A DNA stretch of 13,852 nucleotides from Acidobacteriota bacterium (GTDB lineage: Bacteria; Acidobacteriota; Terriglobia; Acidoferrales; UBA7541). The stretch is from the NCBI GenBank assembly GCA_019239815.1, contig JAFAZL010000453.1, positions 1 to 13,852 of the forward strand, written 5' to 3'. The position numbers and the translations under genes were made by a program. The notes beneath the pieces were generated by a model. That model saw only the letters and a program-made list of their open reading frames with translations, made no database searches and had not been told where the DNA came from. Below are positions 1 to 6,059 of the stretch, one piece after another; position 1 is the stretch's first letter; each line of letters starts with the position of its first letter.

Positions 1-1
1 C

Positions 2-142
2 GCCAATGGACTCGTCCCCCCAGCCGTCGCCGCCGCCTTTTTCGACGCCACCGGCATCCACGCCCGCCGCATTCCGCTAACTCCAACGTACGTCCTCGCC
101 CTTCTCAAGCCGACTGCCCCGAAAACAAGCTCAACCACCTGA
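2..142 (+). CDS. Molybdenum hydroxylase (xanthine dehydrogenase/aldehyde oxidase family) large subunit, C-terminal end only
   Basis: Partial gene entering from the left edge. 46 codons are open in frame from base 2 and end at TGA 140-142. The residues include AAFFDATGIHARRIPLTP, which resembles the conserved C-terminal tail of molybdopterin-binding subunits of the xanthine dehydrogenase/CO dehydrogenase family (a 'NAIFDATGVR...PFTPE'-type ending). Such subunits carry the Mo-pterin active site and hydroxylate aldehydes or N-heterocycles. No cofactor-binding motif lies within the window, so substrate and exact subfamily cannot be given. The next gene, on the opposite strand and converging, is a c-type cytochrome, which could be the electron acceptor of a periplasmic enzyme of this type; that link is inference from proximity. 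Family assignment is fairly good; anything finer is not supported. Confidence 0.6.
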   Translation, partial: ANGLVPPAVAAAFFDATGIHARRIPLTPTYVLALLKPTAPKTSSTT

Positions 143-343
143 TTCGCCCTCGGTTCTTGAGGGTGGCTCACGGCGGTCGCCTTTCAAACAGTCGCGGATG
201 CTCTATCGTTTTAAGCAGCAATTCAAAAAACGCGAACCTGTAATTCTTTTCGCCTCGTGCCTTTAGGGCGGTCTTTCGGTGTCGAACGCTGCCGCAAACC
301 GTCACCTCGTTACCGCCCTGTTCGGCAAAGAGATTTTTCTTGG

Positions 344-802
344 CTACTTATCCTGCAGCGTCTCGATATATTTCGTCAGGTTGCTGATTCTCAACTCGGA
401 AATGTTGCTGCCACCTTCCGCACGGAACGTCGGCCCCCAAAACGGCATGTCGGACGTTCGATGCGCTTTGTTCGCCGAACCAAACATCAGCACCGATCGG
501 ACTTTCGTGTCGGGGTACTTTCCATCGTTTGATTTCGCTAGCGTCCGCAAGCTTGGCGGCGGTGATTTCAGGATTTCCGCTGCCGGTCCATCACCGCGGC
601 CGTCCTTTCCATGACATACTGCACAATAGTCCTTGTACATCTGCGCCCCTGATTCCGGCTTTGAGTGAGGCATCGGCGCCTTCTTGATCTGCGTTTGGTC
701 CTTTTCCTGCGCGCCGATTGCTACTTGGCCGGCAAAAACCACCACAGTTACTACCAGCACGACTGCTGCAGTTGCCATCCTGGTGAGATTTTTCATAATC
801 AT
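344..802 (-). CDS. Exported mono-haem class I cytochrome c
   Basis: 152-residue protein. An N-terminal hydrophobic segment at about residues 11-30, after a short basic start, acts as a signal peptide or membrane anchor. The single haem-binding motif CAVCH is at 60-64. A candidate axial methionine lies in SDMPFWGPTF (M119), the usual 'MPxWGxxF' context in small class I cytochromes c. It should work as a periplasmic one-electron carrier. The reading frame extends upstream to 874, but I chose the ATG at 802 because GGAGG (815-811) lies 8 nt before it and the signal peptide begins right there; the upstream 24 residues look non-coding. A molybdenum-hydroxylase subunit converges from the left, suggesting a possible redox partner. 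The gene appears monocistronic: the next - strand gene upstream ends at 1054, over 250 nt away. Confidence 0.88.
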   Translation of the reverse strand: MIMKNLTRMATAAVVLVVTVVVFAGQVAIGAQEKDQTQIKKAPMPHSKPESGAQMYKDYCAVCHGKDGRGDGPAAEILKSPPPSLRTLAKSNDGKYPDTKVRSVLMFGSANKAHRTSDMPFWGPTFRAEGGSNISELRISNLTKYIETLQDK

Positions 803-807
803 AGGCA

Positions 808-815
808 ACACCTCC
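808..815 (-). promoter_or_regulatory. Ribosome binding site deciding the cytochrome c start
   Basis: On the - strand GGAGGTG is followed by an ATG ending its 8-nt spacer at 802. It favours this ATG over the in-frame start 24 codons upstream at 874. Confidence 0.7.
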
Positions 816-878
816 AGCCCGGAACGGTACTTCCGGCGGATCGTATCGGCTGTGACCCTCATCACACCTCTCATAACA

Positions 879-907
879 TCTATAGTTAAGTACTAAGGCG
901 TCTAACA
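879..907 (-). promoter_or_regulatory. Possible promoter of the cytochrome c gene
   Basis: Read on the - strand, TATAGA (884-879) is a good -10 hexamer. The -35 side at 17-nt spacing is TGTTAG (907-902), a poor match. The start point would be near 872, giving a leader of about 70 nt before the ATG at 802. Only the -10 is convincing. Confidence 0.3.
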
Positions 908-1053
908 CACGGCACGATTTTGAAAAAACGTTCCCGAGGGCCCGTCAATTAGAATTGGAGCCGATCGTTGAGGATGTGGTCTGAATCTATTGAAAGAACA
1001 ACAGATCAACGAAACATGCGGCCGCCAAAATAATGGACGATGCCGGTAGCACG

Positions 1054-2388
1054 CTAAAACGTGGAAGGATAGGTTTCGGGAACCTCTCCCCTCTCCCATG
1101 CAGCGGTGCGTTCCAATGGTTCGACCGCGCGCGTCTCGTCGTAGTGAAGAATGGCGTCAAATTGGTGAGCCAGCTGCGCATAAAAATAATGGCTGGCGCG
1201 CTCCGAGTCGGGAAGATAGATCACGCCGATCGCGCGCTCGAGAAGCGGTTCATGAAGAGCTAGAGGTGCCGCTTCTTTGTTCCCGAGAAGCAAAAGGAAA
1301 TTGGGCACGCCTGCAGCATGGAAGAGAGCTTCATAGCTTCCCCTCAATGCGGGACGCACATACTTGCGTTCCGCGGGACTGTCCCATCCGGACGCCGCAG
1401 TTACTGTGCCGGAATGCGTAGTAAACCCTATCAGCTTTGCATCGCCGCCATAGCGTTGGCGGACGAGTTGCCCCAGGTTCAGTTCCCCACGCTGTCCCAT
1501 TTCCGTAGCGCGGGCGTCGCCCAAGTGCGAGTTGTGCGCCCAAATCACAACCTTGGAATGAGAACCAAGGTGATGTACGAGCGCATCCAGCGTCTCAGCC
1601 ATATGCGTGTCCCGCAGATTCCAGGACGAGACGCGCTCGTGAAACATGGAACGGTAGTATTGCTCGGCGTTTTTTACGAGACGCGCATTCTGTTCGGCGA
1701 AGAAAAACGCATCGCGCGCCACGCGGCCGTCGCGCTGGGCGAGATCGACGGCTCGCCGTCGCATTTCGAGCCATTGACCGACGGCCTCGTCCTCGCAGCT
1801 CTTGCTGAGGCCGAAACTTGCGCAATAGCCGTAGGCCTGGGTATCTTCGCCGAAATTTTCGAAGCATGCATACCGATCGCGAGCCCTGCGTGCGGCATCG
1901 GGATCGACCTTATCCAGAAAAGCCAACACTGCCCGCATGGACGCATGCAAGCTGTAAAGGTCCAAGCCGTAGAAGCCGACTTTACGTCCGTGACGATGGG
2001 CGTTGTAAGCACGTAGCCATCCCACAAAGTCGAGTACATCCGCGTTGCGCCACATCCAGGACGGGAAGCGCTGAAAACCGCTGAGGGCGTCAACCGCTTC
2101 CTCATCATTGCCTTCGAAACGGACGAACTGGTTTACGCAGTAGGCATCCGGCCAATCGGCCTCCACGGCGACCGCGTTGAACTCCTTTTCTGCAATCAAG
2201 CGCTTTGTGATCTGCGCTCGAACGCGATAGAACTCGTGCGTTCCATGCGACGCTTCACCGATAAGAACGAATCGGGAATCGCCTACGAGACGGAGCAGCG
2301 GGTCAAAATCCGTATGGTCTCCGGTAAGCGGGTGGGCGGCTTCGCGGACGGCACCAATGAGTTCTCGGTTATCGTGTGTTGTGCGCAT
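1054..2388 (-). CDS. Erythromycin-esterase-like protein (EreA/EreB superfamily)
   Basis: 444 residues covering the whole erythromycin esterase fold. Visible family residues: GEASHGTHE at 44-52 (E45, H48), R55/R57, the VAVEAD strand with E76, GFYGLDLYS at 138-146, and WAHNSHLGD with H285 and H288, matching the catalytic histidine region of Ere enzymes. True Ere enzymes hydrolyse the macrolide lactone ring, but most chromosomal members of this superfamily have no shown antibiotic activity, so this should not be scored as a resistance gene from sequence alone. The ATG at 2388 is preceded by GGAAGG at 7-nt spacing inside the end of the upstream gene; the longer frame to 2496 overlaps that gene and is rejected. 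It is the last gene of a four-gene operon, 4 nt after the alpha/beta hydrolase. In other bacteria this domain is found fused to a phosphoribosyltransferase, and one is encoded here two genes upstream. Confidence 0.85.
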   Translation of the reverse strand: MRTTHDNRELIGAVREAAHPLTGDHTDFDPLLRLVGDSRFVLIGEASHGTHEFYRVRAQITKRLIAEKEFNAVAVEADWPDAYCVNQFVRFEGNDEEAVDALSGFQRFPSWMWRNADVLDFVGWLRAYNAHRHGRKVGFYGLDLYSLHASMRAVLAFLDKVDPDAARRARDRYACFENFGEDTQAYGYCASFGLSKSCEDEAVGQWLEMRRRAVDLAQRDGRVARDAFFFAEQNARLVKNAEQYYRSMFHERVSSWNLRDTHMAETLDALVHHLGSHSKVVIWAHNSHLGDARATEMGQRGELNLGQLVRQRYGGDAKLIGFTTHSGTVTAASGWDSPAERKYVRPALRGSYEALFHAAGVPNFLLLLGNKEAAPLALHEPLLERAIGVIYLPDSERASHYFYAQLAHQFDAILHYDETRAVEPLERTAAWERGEVPETYPSTF

Positions 2389-2392
2389 GGCT

Positions 2393-3130
2393 TTACCTTC
2401 CGGAGTGTAGTTGTTCTCGATTCGGGAGAGGCTCGCGGCTCTCCGCTCCCTCACCCGTGAGATGGCGAACAAACCACTCGGCAGCCGTTTTCGCAACTTC
2501 TGCTAGCGTTCCGGGCTCCTCGAAAAGATGCGTGGCACCGGGTATGACGACAAGCCGTTTTTGCCGCGAGTGGAGTTGAGCGAGGGCACGACGGTTCAGC
2601 TCCAGGACGGTTTCGTCGCGGCCGCCAACAATGAACAATGCTGGTGCGAGGACATGACCAAGGGCGTCACCCGCGAGATCGGGCCGGCCTCCGCGGGAAA
2701 CGACGGCGGCAACTGATTGAATCCGCGCAGCTGCCGCAAGAGCCGCCGCCGCACCTGTGCTTGCGCCGAAGTATCCAATCCGCAGACCTTGCGTGAGCGG
2801 ATTACGATTTGTCCAGGCGGTCGCGCCGATCAGCCGCCGGGTTAGCAGATCGATATCGAAGCGGAGACTAGCGGTCCGCTGATCGAGATCTTCTTCACCA
2901 GCAGTGAGGAGATCAAAGAGCAGTGTTGCCATACCCTTGGCTTGCAGAATCTCTGCGACAAATTGGTTGCGGGGACTGTGCCGGCTGCTGCCGCTGCCGT
3001 GAACAAACAGAACAATGCTGCGTGCGTTTTCAGGAATTGTGAGCCTGCCTGCGAGCGAAACGCCGTCTATATCGATGCGAACATCCCGGACAAGGCAGGG
3101 CCGTATTGCGTCGCGCTGGACCATGTTCAT
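2393..3130 (-). CDS. Alpha/beta hydrolase, dienelactone-hydrolase-like
   Basis: 245 residues. The oxyanion-side strand LFVHGSGSS lies at 41-49, the nucleophile elbow GASTG at 122-126 (S124), an acidic residue in GGRDE (D172), and the catalytic histidine in GATHLFEE (H201), so a Ser-Asp-His triad looks complete. There is no signal peptide, so it is probably cytoplasmic. Substrate unknown; members of this subgroup are typically annotated dienelactone hydrolase or simply alpha/beta hydrolase and are often encoded next to or fused to a phosphoribosyltransferase. Its ATG (3130-3128) overlaps the TGA of the upstream phosphoribosyltransferase (3129-3127) as ATGA, indicating translational coupling. 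Its 3' end carries the Shine-Dalgarno for the downstream esterase. The last 20 residues or so after the fold (EGAESREPLPN...) look like a disordered tail. Confidence 0.85.
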   Translation of the reverse strand: MNMVQRDAIRPCLVRDVRIDIDGVSLAGRLTIPENARSIVLFVHGSGSSRHSPRNQFVAEILQAKGMATLLFDLLTAGEEDLDQRTASLRFDIDLLTRRLIGATAWTNRNPLTQGLRIGYFGASTGAAAALAAAARIQSVAAVVSRGGRPDLAGDALGHVLAPALFIVGGRDETVLELNRRALAQLHSRQKRLVVIPGATHLFEEPGTLAEVAKTAAEWFVRHLTGEGAESREPLPNREQLHSGR

Positions 3131-3788
3131 GCAGCCTCCGTGACGAGCATCTTCCGATTTGCCGCGAGCAGCGAGATCACCTCTTCGTCGCTGGTCTGCG
3201 AGAAGTCGTCATAGAACTCGCCGACGGCCCGGAAATACTCGGGAGTCGCCACGCAGACGATTTCGTCAACCTCGTAAGCCAGGCGCGCGCAAGCCTCCGG
3301 TGGCGCGACGGGAACGGCGATCACGATTTTCGTGGGCCGGAGCTCACGCAAAGCGTGAATGCCAGCAAGGACGCTCGCCCCTGTGGCAATGCCGTCGTCC
3401 ACAAGGATCACGGTTTTGTCGGTAACAGAGAGAGAGGCGGCTGCTCGCCACGATAAGAGACCTCTCGGCGCTTCAACTCCTGCTGCTCGCGCGCGGTGAC
3501 GGCGTCCACGTCCTCCGCTGAAATGTGCAGGGCACGCAGTGTTCGTCGGTTGATAACACGCGCCCCGCCGGATGCAATCGCACCGAAGGCAAGTTCCTCA
3601 TGTCCGGGCACGCCGAGTTTGCGGAGGAGAAATATGTCGAGCGGAACATGAAGGGCTTGGGCAACTTCGAACGCAACGGGTACGCCTCCGCGGGGTATTC
3701 CGAGCACCACGACATCATCGCGGCCGGCGTATTTTTCCAAACGCCAAGCCAAACCTCGTCCTGCCTCGGCGCGATTGGCGAAGATCAT
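3127..3788 (-). pseudogene. Phosphoribosyltransferase (PRT type I fold), frameshifted at a (CT)5 tract
   Basis: Two open frames together make one phosphoribosyltransferase. The first (3788 to stop at 3408, 126 residues) has the PRT N-terminal half: VVVLGIPRGGVPVAFEVA at 26-43 and FLLRKLGVPGHEELAFGAI at 53-71. The second (3411-3127) starts with the PRPP-binding loop, VILVDDGIATGAS, and completes the domain. Continuity is lost in CCG-C-(CT)5-G (tract 3436-3427 on the - strand). Removing one CT unit gives ...RGEQPPLSVTDKTVILVDDG, a normal PRT sequence of about 219 residues. As written, the first product stops before the PRPP loop and should be inactive. The ATG at 3788 has GGAGG 7 nt upstream and overlaps the CBS gene stop as ATGA; the 3' end overlaps the hydrolase start the same way. 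Such proteins would transfer phosphoribosyl groups from PRPP; substrate unknown. The lesion may be an indel error, decay, or slippage. Confidence 0.85.
3427..3436 (-). repeat. (CT)5 dinucleotide tract at the frameshift
   Basis: AG x5 on the + strand, CT x5 in the coding direction, lying exactly where the phosphoribosyltransferase frame is lost. Four units would restore the frame. Confidence 0.85.
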
Positions 3789-4333
3789 TGAAGCACCTCC
3801 TCGAGCGCCGCTTGTTGGCGGCGCCGTTCGAGCAATGCGATCTGATCGGACTCATGAAGCTGACCGCAGTAGAAATAATTTTTGTCCAAAGCCACGGTGG
3901 CTCCGGACTTCGGAACATCGGAAATCGCTCGCAGAGTCGCGACGACTTCGCGCGTTGCGGCATAGCGGACTACGTCGGCCTGCGAGACGATGCCGACGCA
4001 GCGTCCGCCCTCGTCGACGACGGGAATGCGCCTCACTTGGCAATTGCCCATGAATGCGAGGCATTCCTCAATCGAGCTCTCTGGCAAGCACGTCACCGGG
4101 ACTCGAGTCATCACGTCGGCAACGGGAATTCTGCTTGCTGATCGGGCGCTGGCCACAATCGCAAGGCACAAGTCGCGGTCAGTCACAATGCCTTCAAGGA
4201 GTGGAACGAGAGCGTCGGAAACCACTGGTATCGCTCCAATAGCATGCGTCTTCATCAAGCCGGCGGCGGTCTGCGCGGTGTCCCATGGAGTGCAGGTGAC
4301 CACCGGTCCGTTCATGATGTCTGTCACTAACAT
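3785..4333 (-). CDS. Tandem CBS-domain protein, first gene of the operon
   Basis: 182 residues. CBS domain 1 spans about 1-62 (MLVTDIMNG, AIGAIPVV, GIVTDRDL) and CBS domain 2 about 72-130 (VADVMTR, CQVRRIPVVDEGG, GIVSQADVV). The pair should form a Bateman module that binds adenine nucleotides or a similar ligand in the cytoplasm. There is no enzymatic or channel domain; a polar, helix-prone tail of about 50 residues (ending ERRRQQAALEEVLQ) follows. The ATG at 4333 is chosen because homologues start at the first CBS strand and GAGAAAGA lies just upstream; a GTG start at 4393 adds 20 residues with no family similarity. The TGA overlaps the phosphoribosyltransferase ATG (ATGA). The organisation resembles Hrp1-type CBS proteins of mycobacterial dormancy regulons, though that is a family-level comparison only. 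Confidence 0.87.
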   Translation of the reverse strand: MLVTDIMNGPVVTCTPWDTAQTAAGLMKTHAIGAIPVVSDALVPLLEGIVTDRDLCLAIVASARSASRIPVADVMTRVPVTCLPESSIEECLAFMGNCQVRRIPVVDEGGRCVGIVSQADVVRYAATREVVATLRAISDVPKSGATVALDKNYFYCGQLHESDQIALLERRRQQAALEEVLQ

Positions 4334-4479
4334 TGGTCTTTCTCGGATTCGATTTTTGAGCAAGGAATGAGCATCTGCGGTGAACAGAATCACAGAAGAT
4401 GGTGACGCAGGACACGATCAGAAAACCGGCTGACCTCCATTCCTGGCGCTGGACACATTTGGGACTACTTCGTGTCGAG

Positions 4480-4506
4480 TTCGAACGGACCATCCTCTCA
4501 TTCGAA
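4480..4506. promoter_or_regulatory. Pair of TTCGAA palindromes, possible operator
   Basis: GTTCGAAC is centred at 4482/4483 and ATTCGAAT at 4503/4504. The two TTCGAA cores begin at 4480 and 4501, 21 bp (two helical turns) apart, upstream of the promoter at 4528. A further palindrome, ACGAT-AA-ATCGT (4514-4525), abuts the -35 hexamer. The arrangement suits a dimeric regulator binding the same DNA face. No regulator is identified. Confidence 0.35.
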
Positions 4507-4527
4507 TTACCACACGATAAATCGTTA

Positions 4528-4556
4528 TTGACATCTACTACCCCACGTGCTACACT
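4528..4556 (+). promoter_or_regulatory. Sigma-70-type promoter, distal, for the phosphatase gene
   Basis: TTGACA (4528-4533, perfect -35), 17-nt spacer, TACACT (4551-4556). Transcription would start near 4563, giving a leader of about 300 nt before the ATG at 4871. No other + strand gene lies between. Confidence 0.55.
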
Positions 4557-4690
4557 TTTTTGTGAACTCGTCGATCCACGCCGCACGCACCCGCGCAACT
4601 CCATTCTTTTCAATCGACTACACACTCTTATTTTTGATCATTTTGCAAACAACTGATTCCACATCACTTCCCCACTCTTCAGAAAACATA

Positions 4691-4705
4691 GGGGGTGTAC
4701 CCCCC
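4691..4705. repeat. GGGGGTGTACCCCCC near-perfect palindrome
   Basis: Five G, T-GT-A, then six C: arms of six complementary pairs round a GT centre. It falls in the leader between the distal promoter and the phosphatase gene and is followed by a smaller inverted pair, TTCCG...CGGAA. No T-run follows, so it is not a standard terminator on either strand. Confidence 0.5.
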
Positions 4706-4827
4706 TTCCGTCCCATTTCGGAACGGCTCAACGTGCGACCATGGAGCACGGAGCACCTGTCACGGAACTCGACTCCCAATCCCCTTGATACTCTCTCGAA
4801 ACGCGCGGGCCGATGCTTGTGCGCAAC

Positions 4828-4856
4828 TTCTGTGAAATGTGGGACTTTCGTATAGA
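4828..4856 (+). promoter_or_regulatory. Possible proximal promoter of the phosphatase gene
   Basis: TTCTGT (4828-4833), 17-nt spacer, TATAGA (4851-4856). The -10 is good and the -35 weak. A start near 4863 would leave an 8-nt leader before the ATG at 4871, consistent with the lack of a strong Shine-Dalgarno there. Confidence 0.35.
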
Positions 4857-4870
4857 GTGATGCAGCGCTT

Positions 4871-5953
4871 ATGGCGAATACTTACACAACTCCAAGCATC
4901 GACGAATATCTTCGCAAGCGGCTTATGCCCGTCGAGGGCGCGATTCCGCATGTGCAAGGCATCGAGATGTACGGGAATTCCATCCCAGCCGGGAATGTCG
5001 GCGGCGATCTCTTTGAGTACATAAACTTTGCCCAACGCTACGACGTCGACGCGCGGATTCAGCGGGCGATCCAGTTGTCGAAGGAATTTTTGGAGAAATT
5101 GCCGGCGAACGCGCCGCCACGGAATTCGGTGGACGATCATGTGCTTTGGCTGAAGAAGCAGCCGGGCTTTACGCCCGAAGTCGAAACAGCATATCGGCAG
5201 GCACGAAGCTCGGAACAGGTGCGCGTTGCCGAAGATTTAAAGGCGTTGTACACAACCGCGGGCGTTCTCCTAGTCGATGCCGAAGGTCACGGAATCATCG
5301 CGGCGAAAATCGCATCGACTGTACACGACACGTTTCAAGCGTTGATGCTGTCCGAACTCGATCATCGCGGAAAGACCACGCCTGAATTATTTGAGCGGCT
5401 CAATCTTCGATTGGCACAGTCGGCTACCGCCCGCAACGCGCTCGGAAAAAGCCAGGACGAAAACACGCAGGAGATCGCCACTATGCTGTACGGCGAGCTG
5501 CGGCCCTACGGAGTTTTTCGCTTCGTGAACTTCGGCCATCCTCCTCCGCTTGTTTTTTCCGCTGAATATCGCAAGTTCATGGACATCGACCGGAGCCGCA
5601 TGGTGCAGTTTTTGCCGCTCGGCGTGCAGATTCCCGAAGATCATCCGGACCGCAAAAGATATTTGTCCCTAGATTTCAGGAAGCGGCGCGTGAAGTCTTC
5701 GGACCTGTCCGAAATGACGCTCATGAGTCCGGGAGATATTTTCTTTCTCTATACAGACGGCGTCTACGACGGCAGCGACAAAGAAGAGCGCCAACGCCTG
5801 CAAGACGTGATGCGAGAACACTACCGCGAATCTGCAAAGGACATATGCAACGCGCTGCTCGACTACGCGTCGAAGCGGGATGAAGTTTTACGCCAAGCCG
5901 GTGAGCAGTACAAGATCGACGACAAGACCGTCTTCATCATCAAGCGGAACTAA
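4871..5953 (+). CDS. SpoIIE/RsbU-type PP2C serine phosphatase
   Basis: 360 residues made up almost wholly of a SpoIIE-type PP2C domain, with no N-terminal sensor or membrane segment. Metal-binding landmarks: VGGDLFEY (D46), LLVDAEGHG (D136, G141), and FFLYTDGVYDGSD (D296, D300). The FVNFGHPPPLVF strand at 218-229 is also typical. Usual RsbU-like enzymes have about 20 residues between the first and second acidic motifs; here about 90 separate them, with a helix-rich, charged insert (about 52-125) between. The expected role is dephosphorylation of a serine on an anti-anti-sigma (STAS) protein in a partner-switching pathway, but no STAS or anti-sigma kinase gene lies nearby, so the target is unknown. 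The ATG at 4871 has only a weak GAGTG upstream. The AraC gene follows on the same strand after 106 nt and seems to have its own promoter. Confidence 0.85.
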   Translation: MANTYTTPSIDEYLRKRLMPVEGAIPHVQGIEMYGNSIPAGNVGGDLFEYINFAQRYDVDARIQRAIQLSKEFLEKLPANAPPRNSVDDHVLWLKKQPGFTPEVETAYRQARSSEQVRVAEDLKALYTTAGVLLVDAEGHGIIAAKIASTVHDTFQALMLSELDHRGKTTPELFERLNLRLAQSATARNALGKSQDENTQEIATMLYGELRPYGVFRFVNFGHPPPLVFSAEYRKFMDIDRSRMVQFLPLGVQIPEDHPDRKRYLSLDFRKRRVKSSDLSEMTLMSPGDIFFLYTDGVYDGSDKEERQRLQDVMREHYRESAKDICNALLDYASKRDEVLRQAGEQYKIDDKTVFIIKRN

Positions 5954-6024
5954 ACGGACGTCGGCGCGTCCAATCAAGATTGACCGAGGAATAATCATCT
6001 GATCGCCCCGTTTCGGGCCGATTG

Positions 6025-6052
6025 TTGAGACTAGCGAGCTGTGTAGTATCCT
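6025..6052 (+). promoter_or_regulatory. Promoter of the AraC-type regulator, placed for a leaderless transcript
   Basis: TTGAGA (6025-6030), 16-nt spacer, TATCCT (6047-6052). The -10 ends only 7 nt before the ATG at 6060, so transcription should begin at or within a base or two of the start codon. No Shine-Dalgarno is present between. Confidence 0.5.
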
Positions 6053-6059
6053 TTCTTTC

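Larger units (their letters stand above)
4334..4870. other. 537-bp divergent intergenic region
   Basis: Non-coding on both strands. It separates the left-going CBS operon from the right-going phosphatase gene, so both sets of control signals should be here. For the + strand there is a strong sigma-70-type promoter (4528-4556) and a weaker proximal one (4828-4856). Upstream of the first lie two TTCGAA palindromes 21 bp apart and an ACGAT-AA-ATCGT palindrome. A GGGGG/CCCCC hairpin sits at 4691-4705. About 4500-4690 is clearly richer in A/T than the flanking genes. I find no convincing promoter for the CBS operon on the - strand. Open frames here are short and have no protein-like content. Confidence 0.7.

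Noticed and set aside
143..343. Possible small gene or terminator between the molybdenum hydroxylase and cytochrome c genes
   Set aside because: Open frames at 257 and 279 overlap the cytochrome gene and have no protein-like content; a GCGAA...TTCGC pair is too weak to call.
1318..2016. 232-codon + strand frame opposite the esterase gene
   Set aside because: Antisense shadow; the - strand carries the conserved esterase motifs at the same place.
1054..2388. Reading the esterase-like gene as macrolide resistance
   Set aside because: The fold and catalytic residues match the superfamily, but most chromosomal members are not shown to hydrolyse macrolides and the operon context points elsewhere.
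6001..6020. CCCCG-TTT-CGGG hairpin after the phosphatase gene as a terminator
   Set aside because: Only a 4-bp core stem with a mismatch outside it and no T-run.
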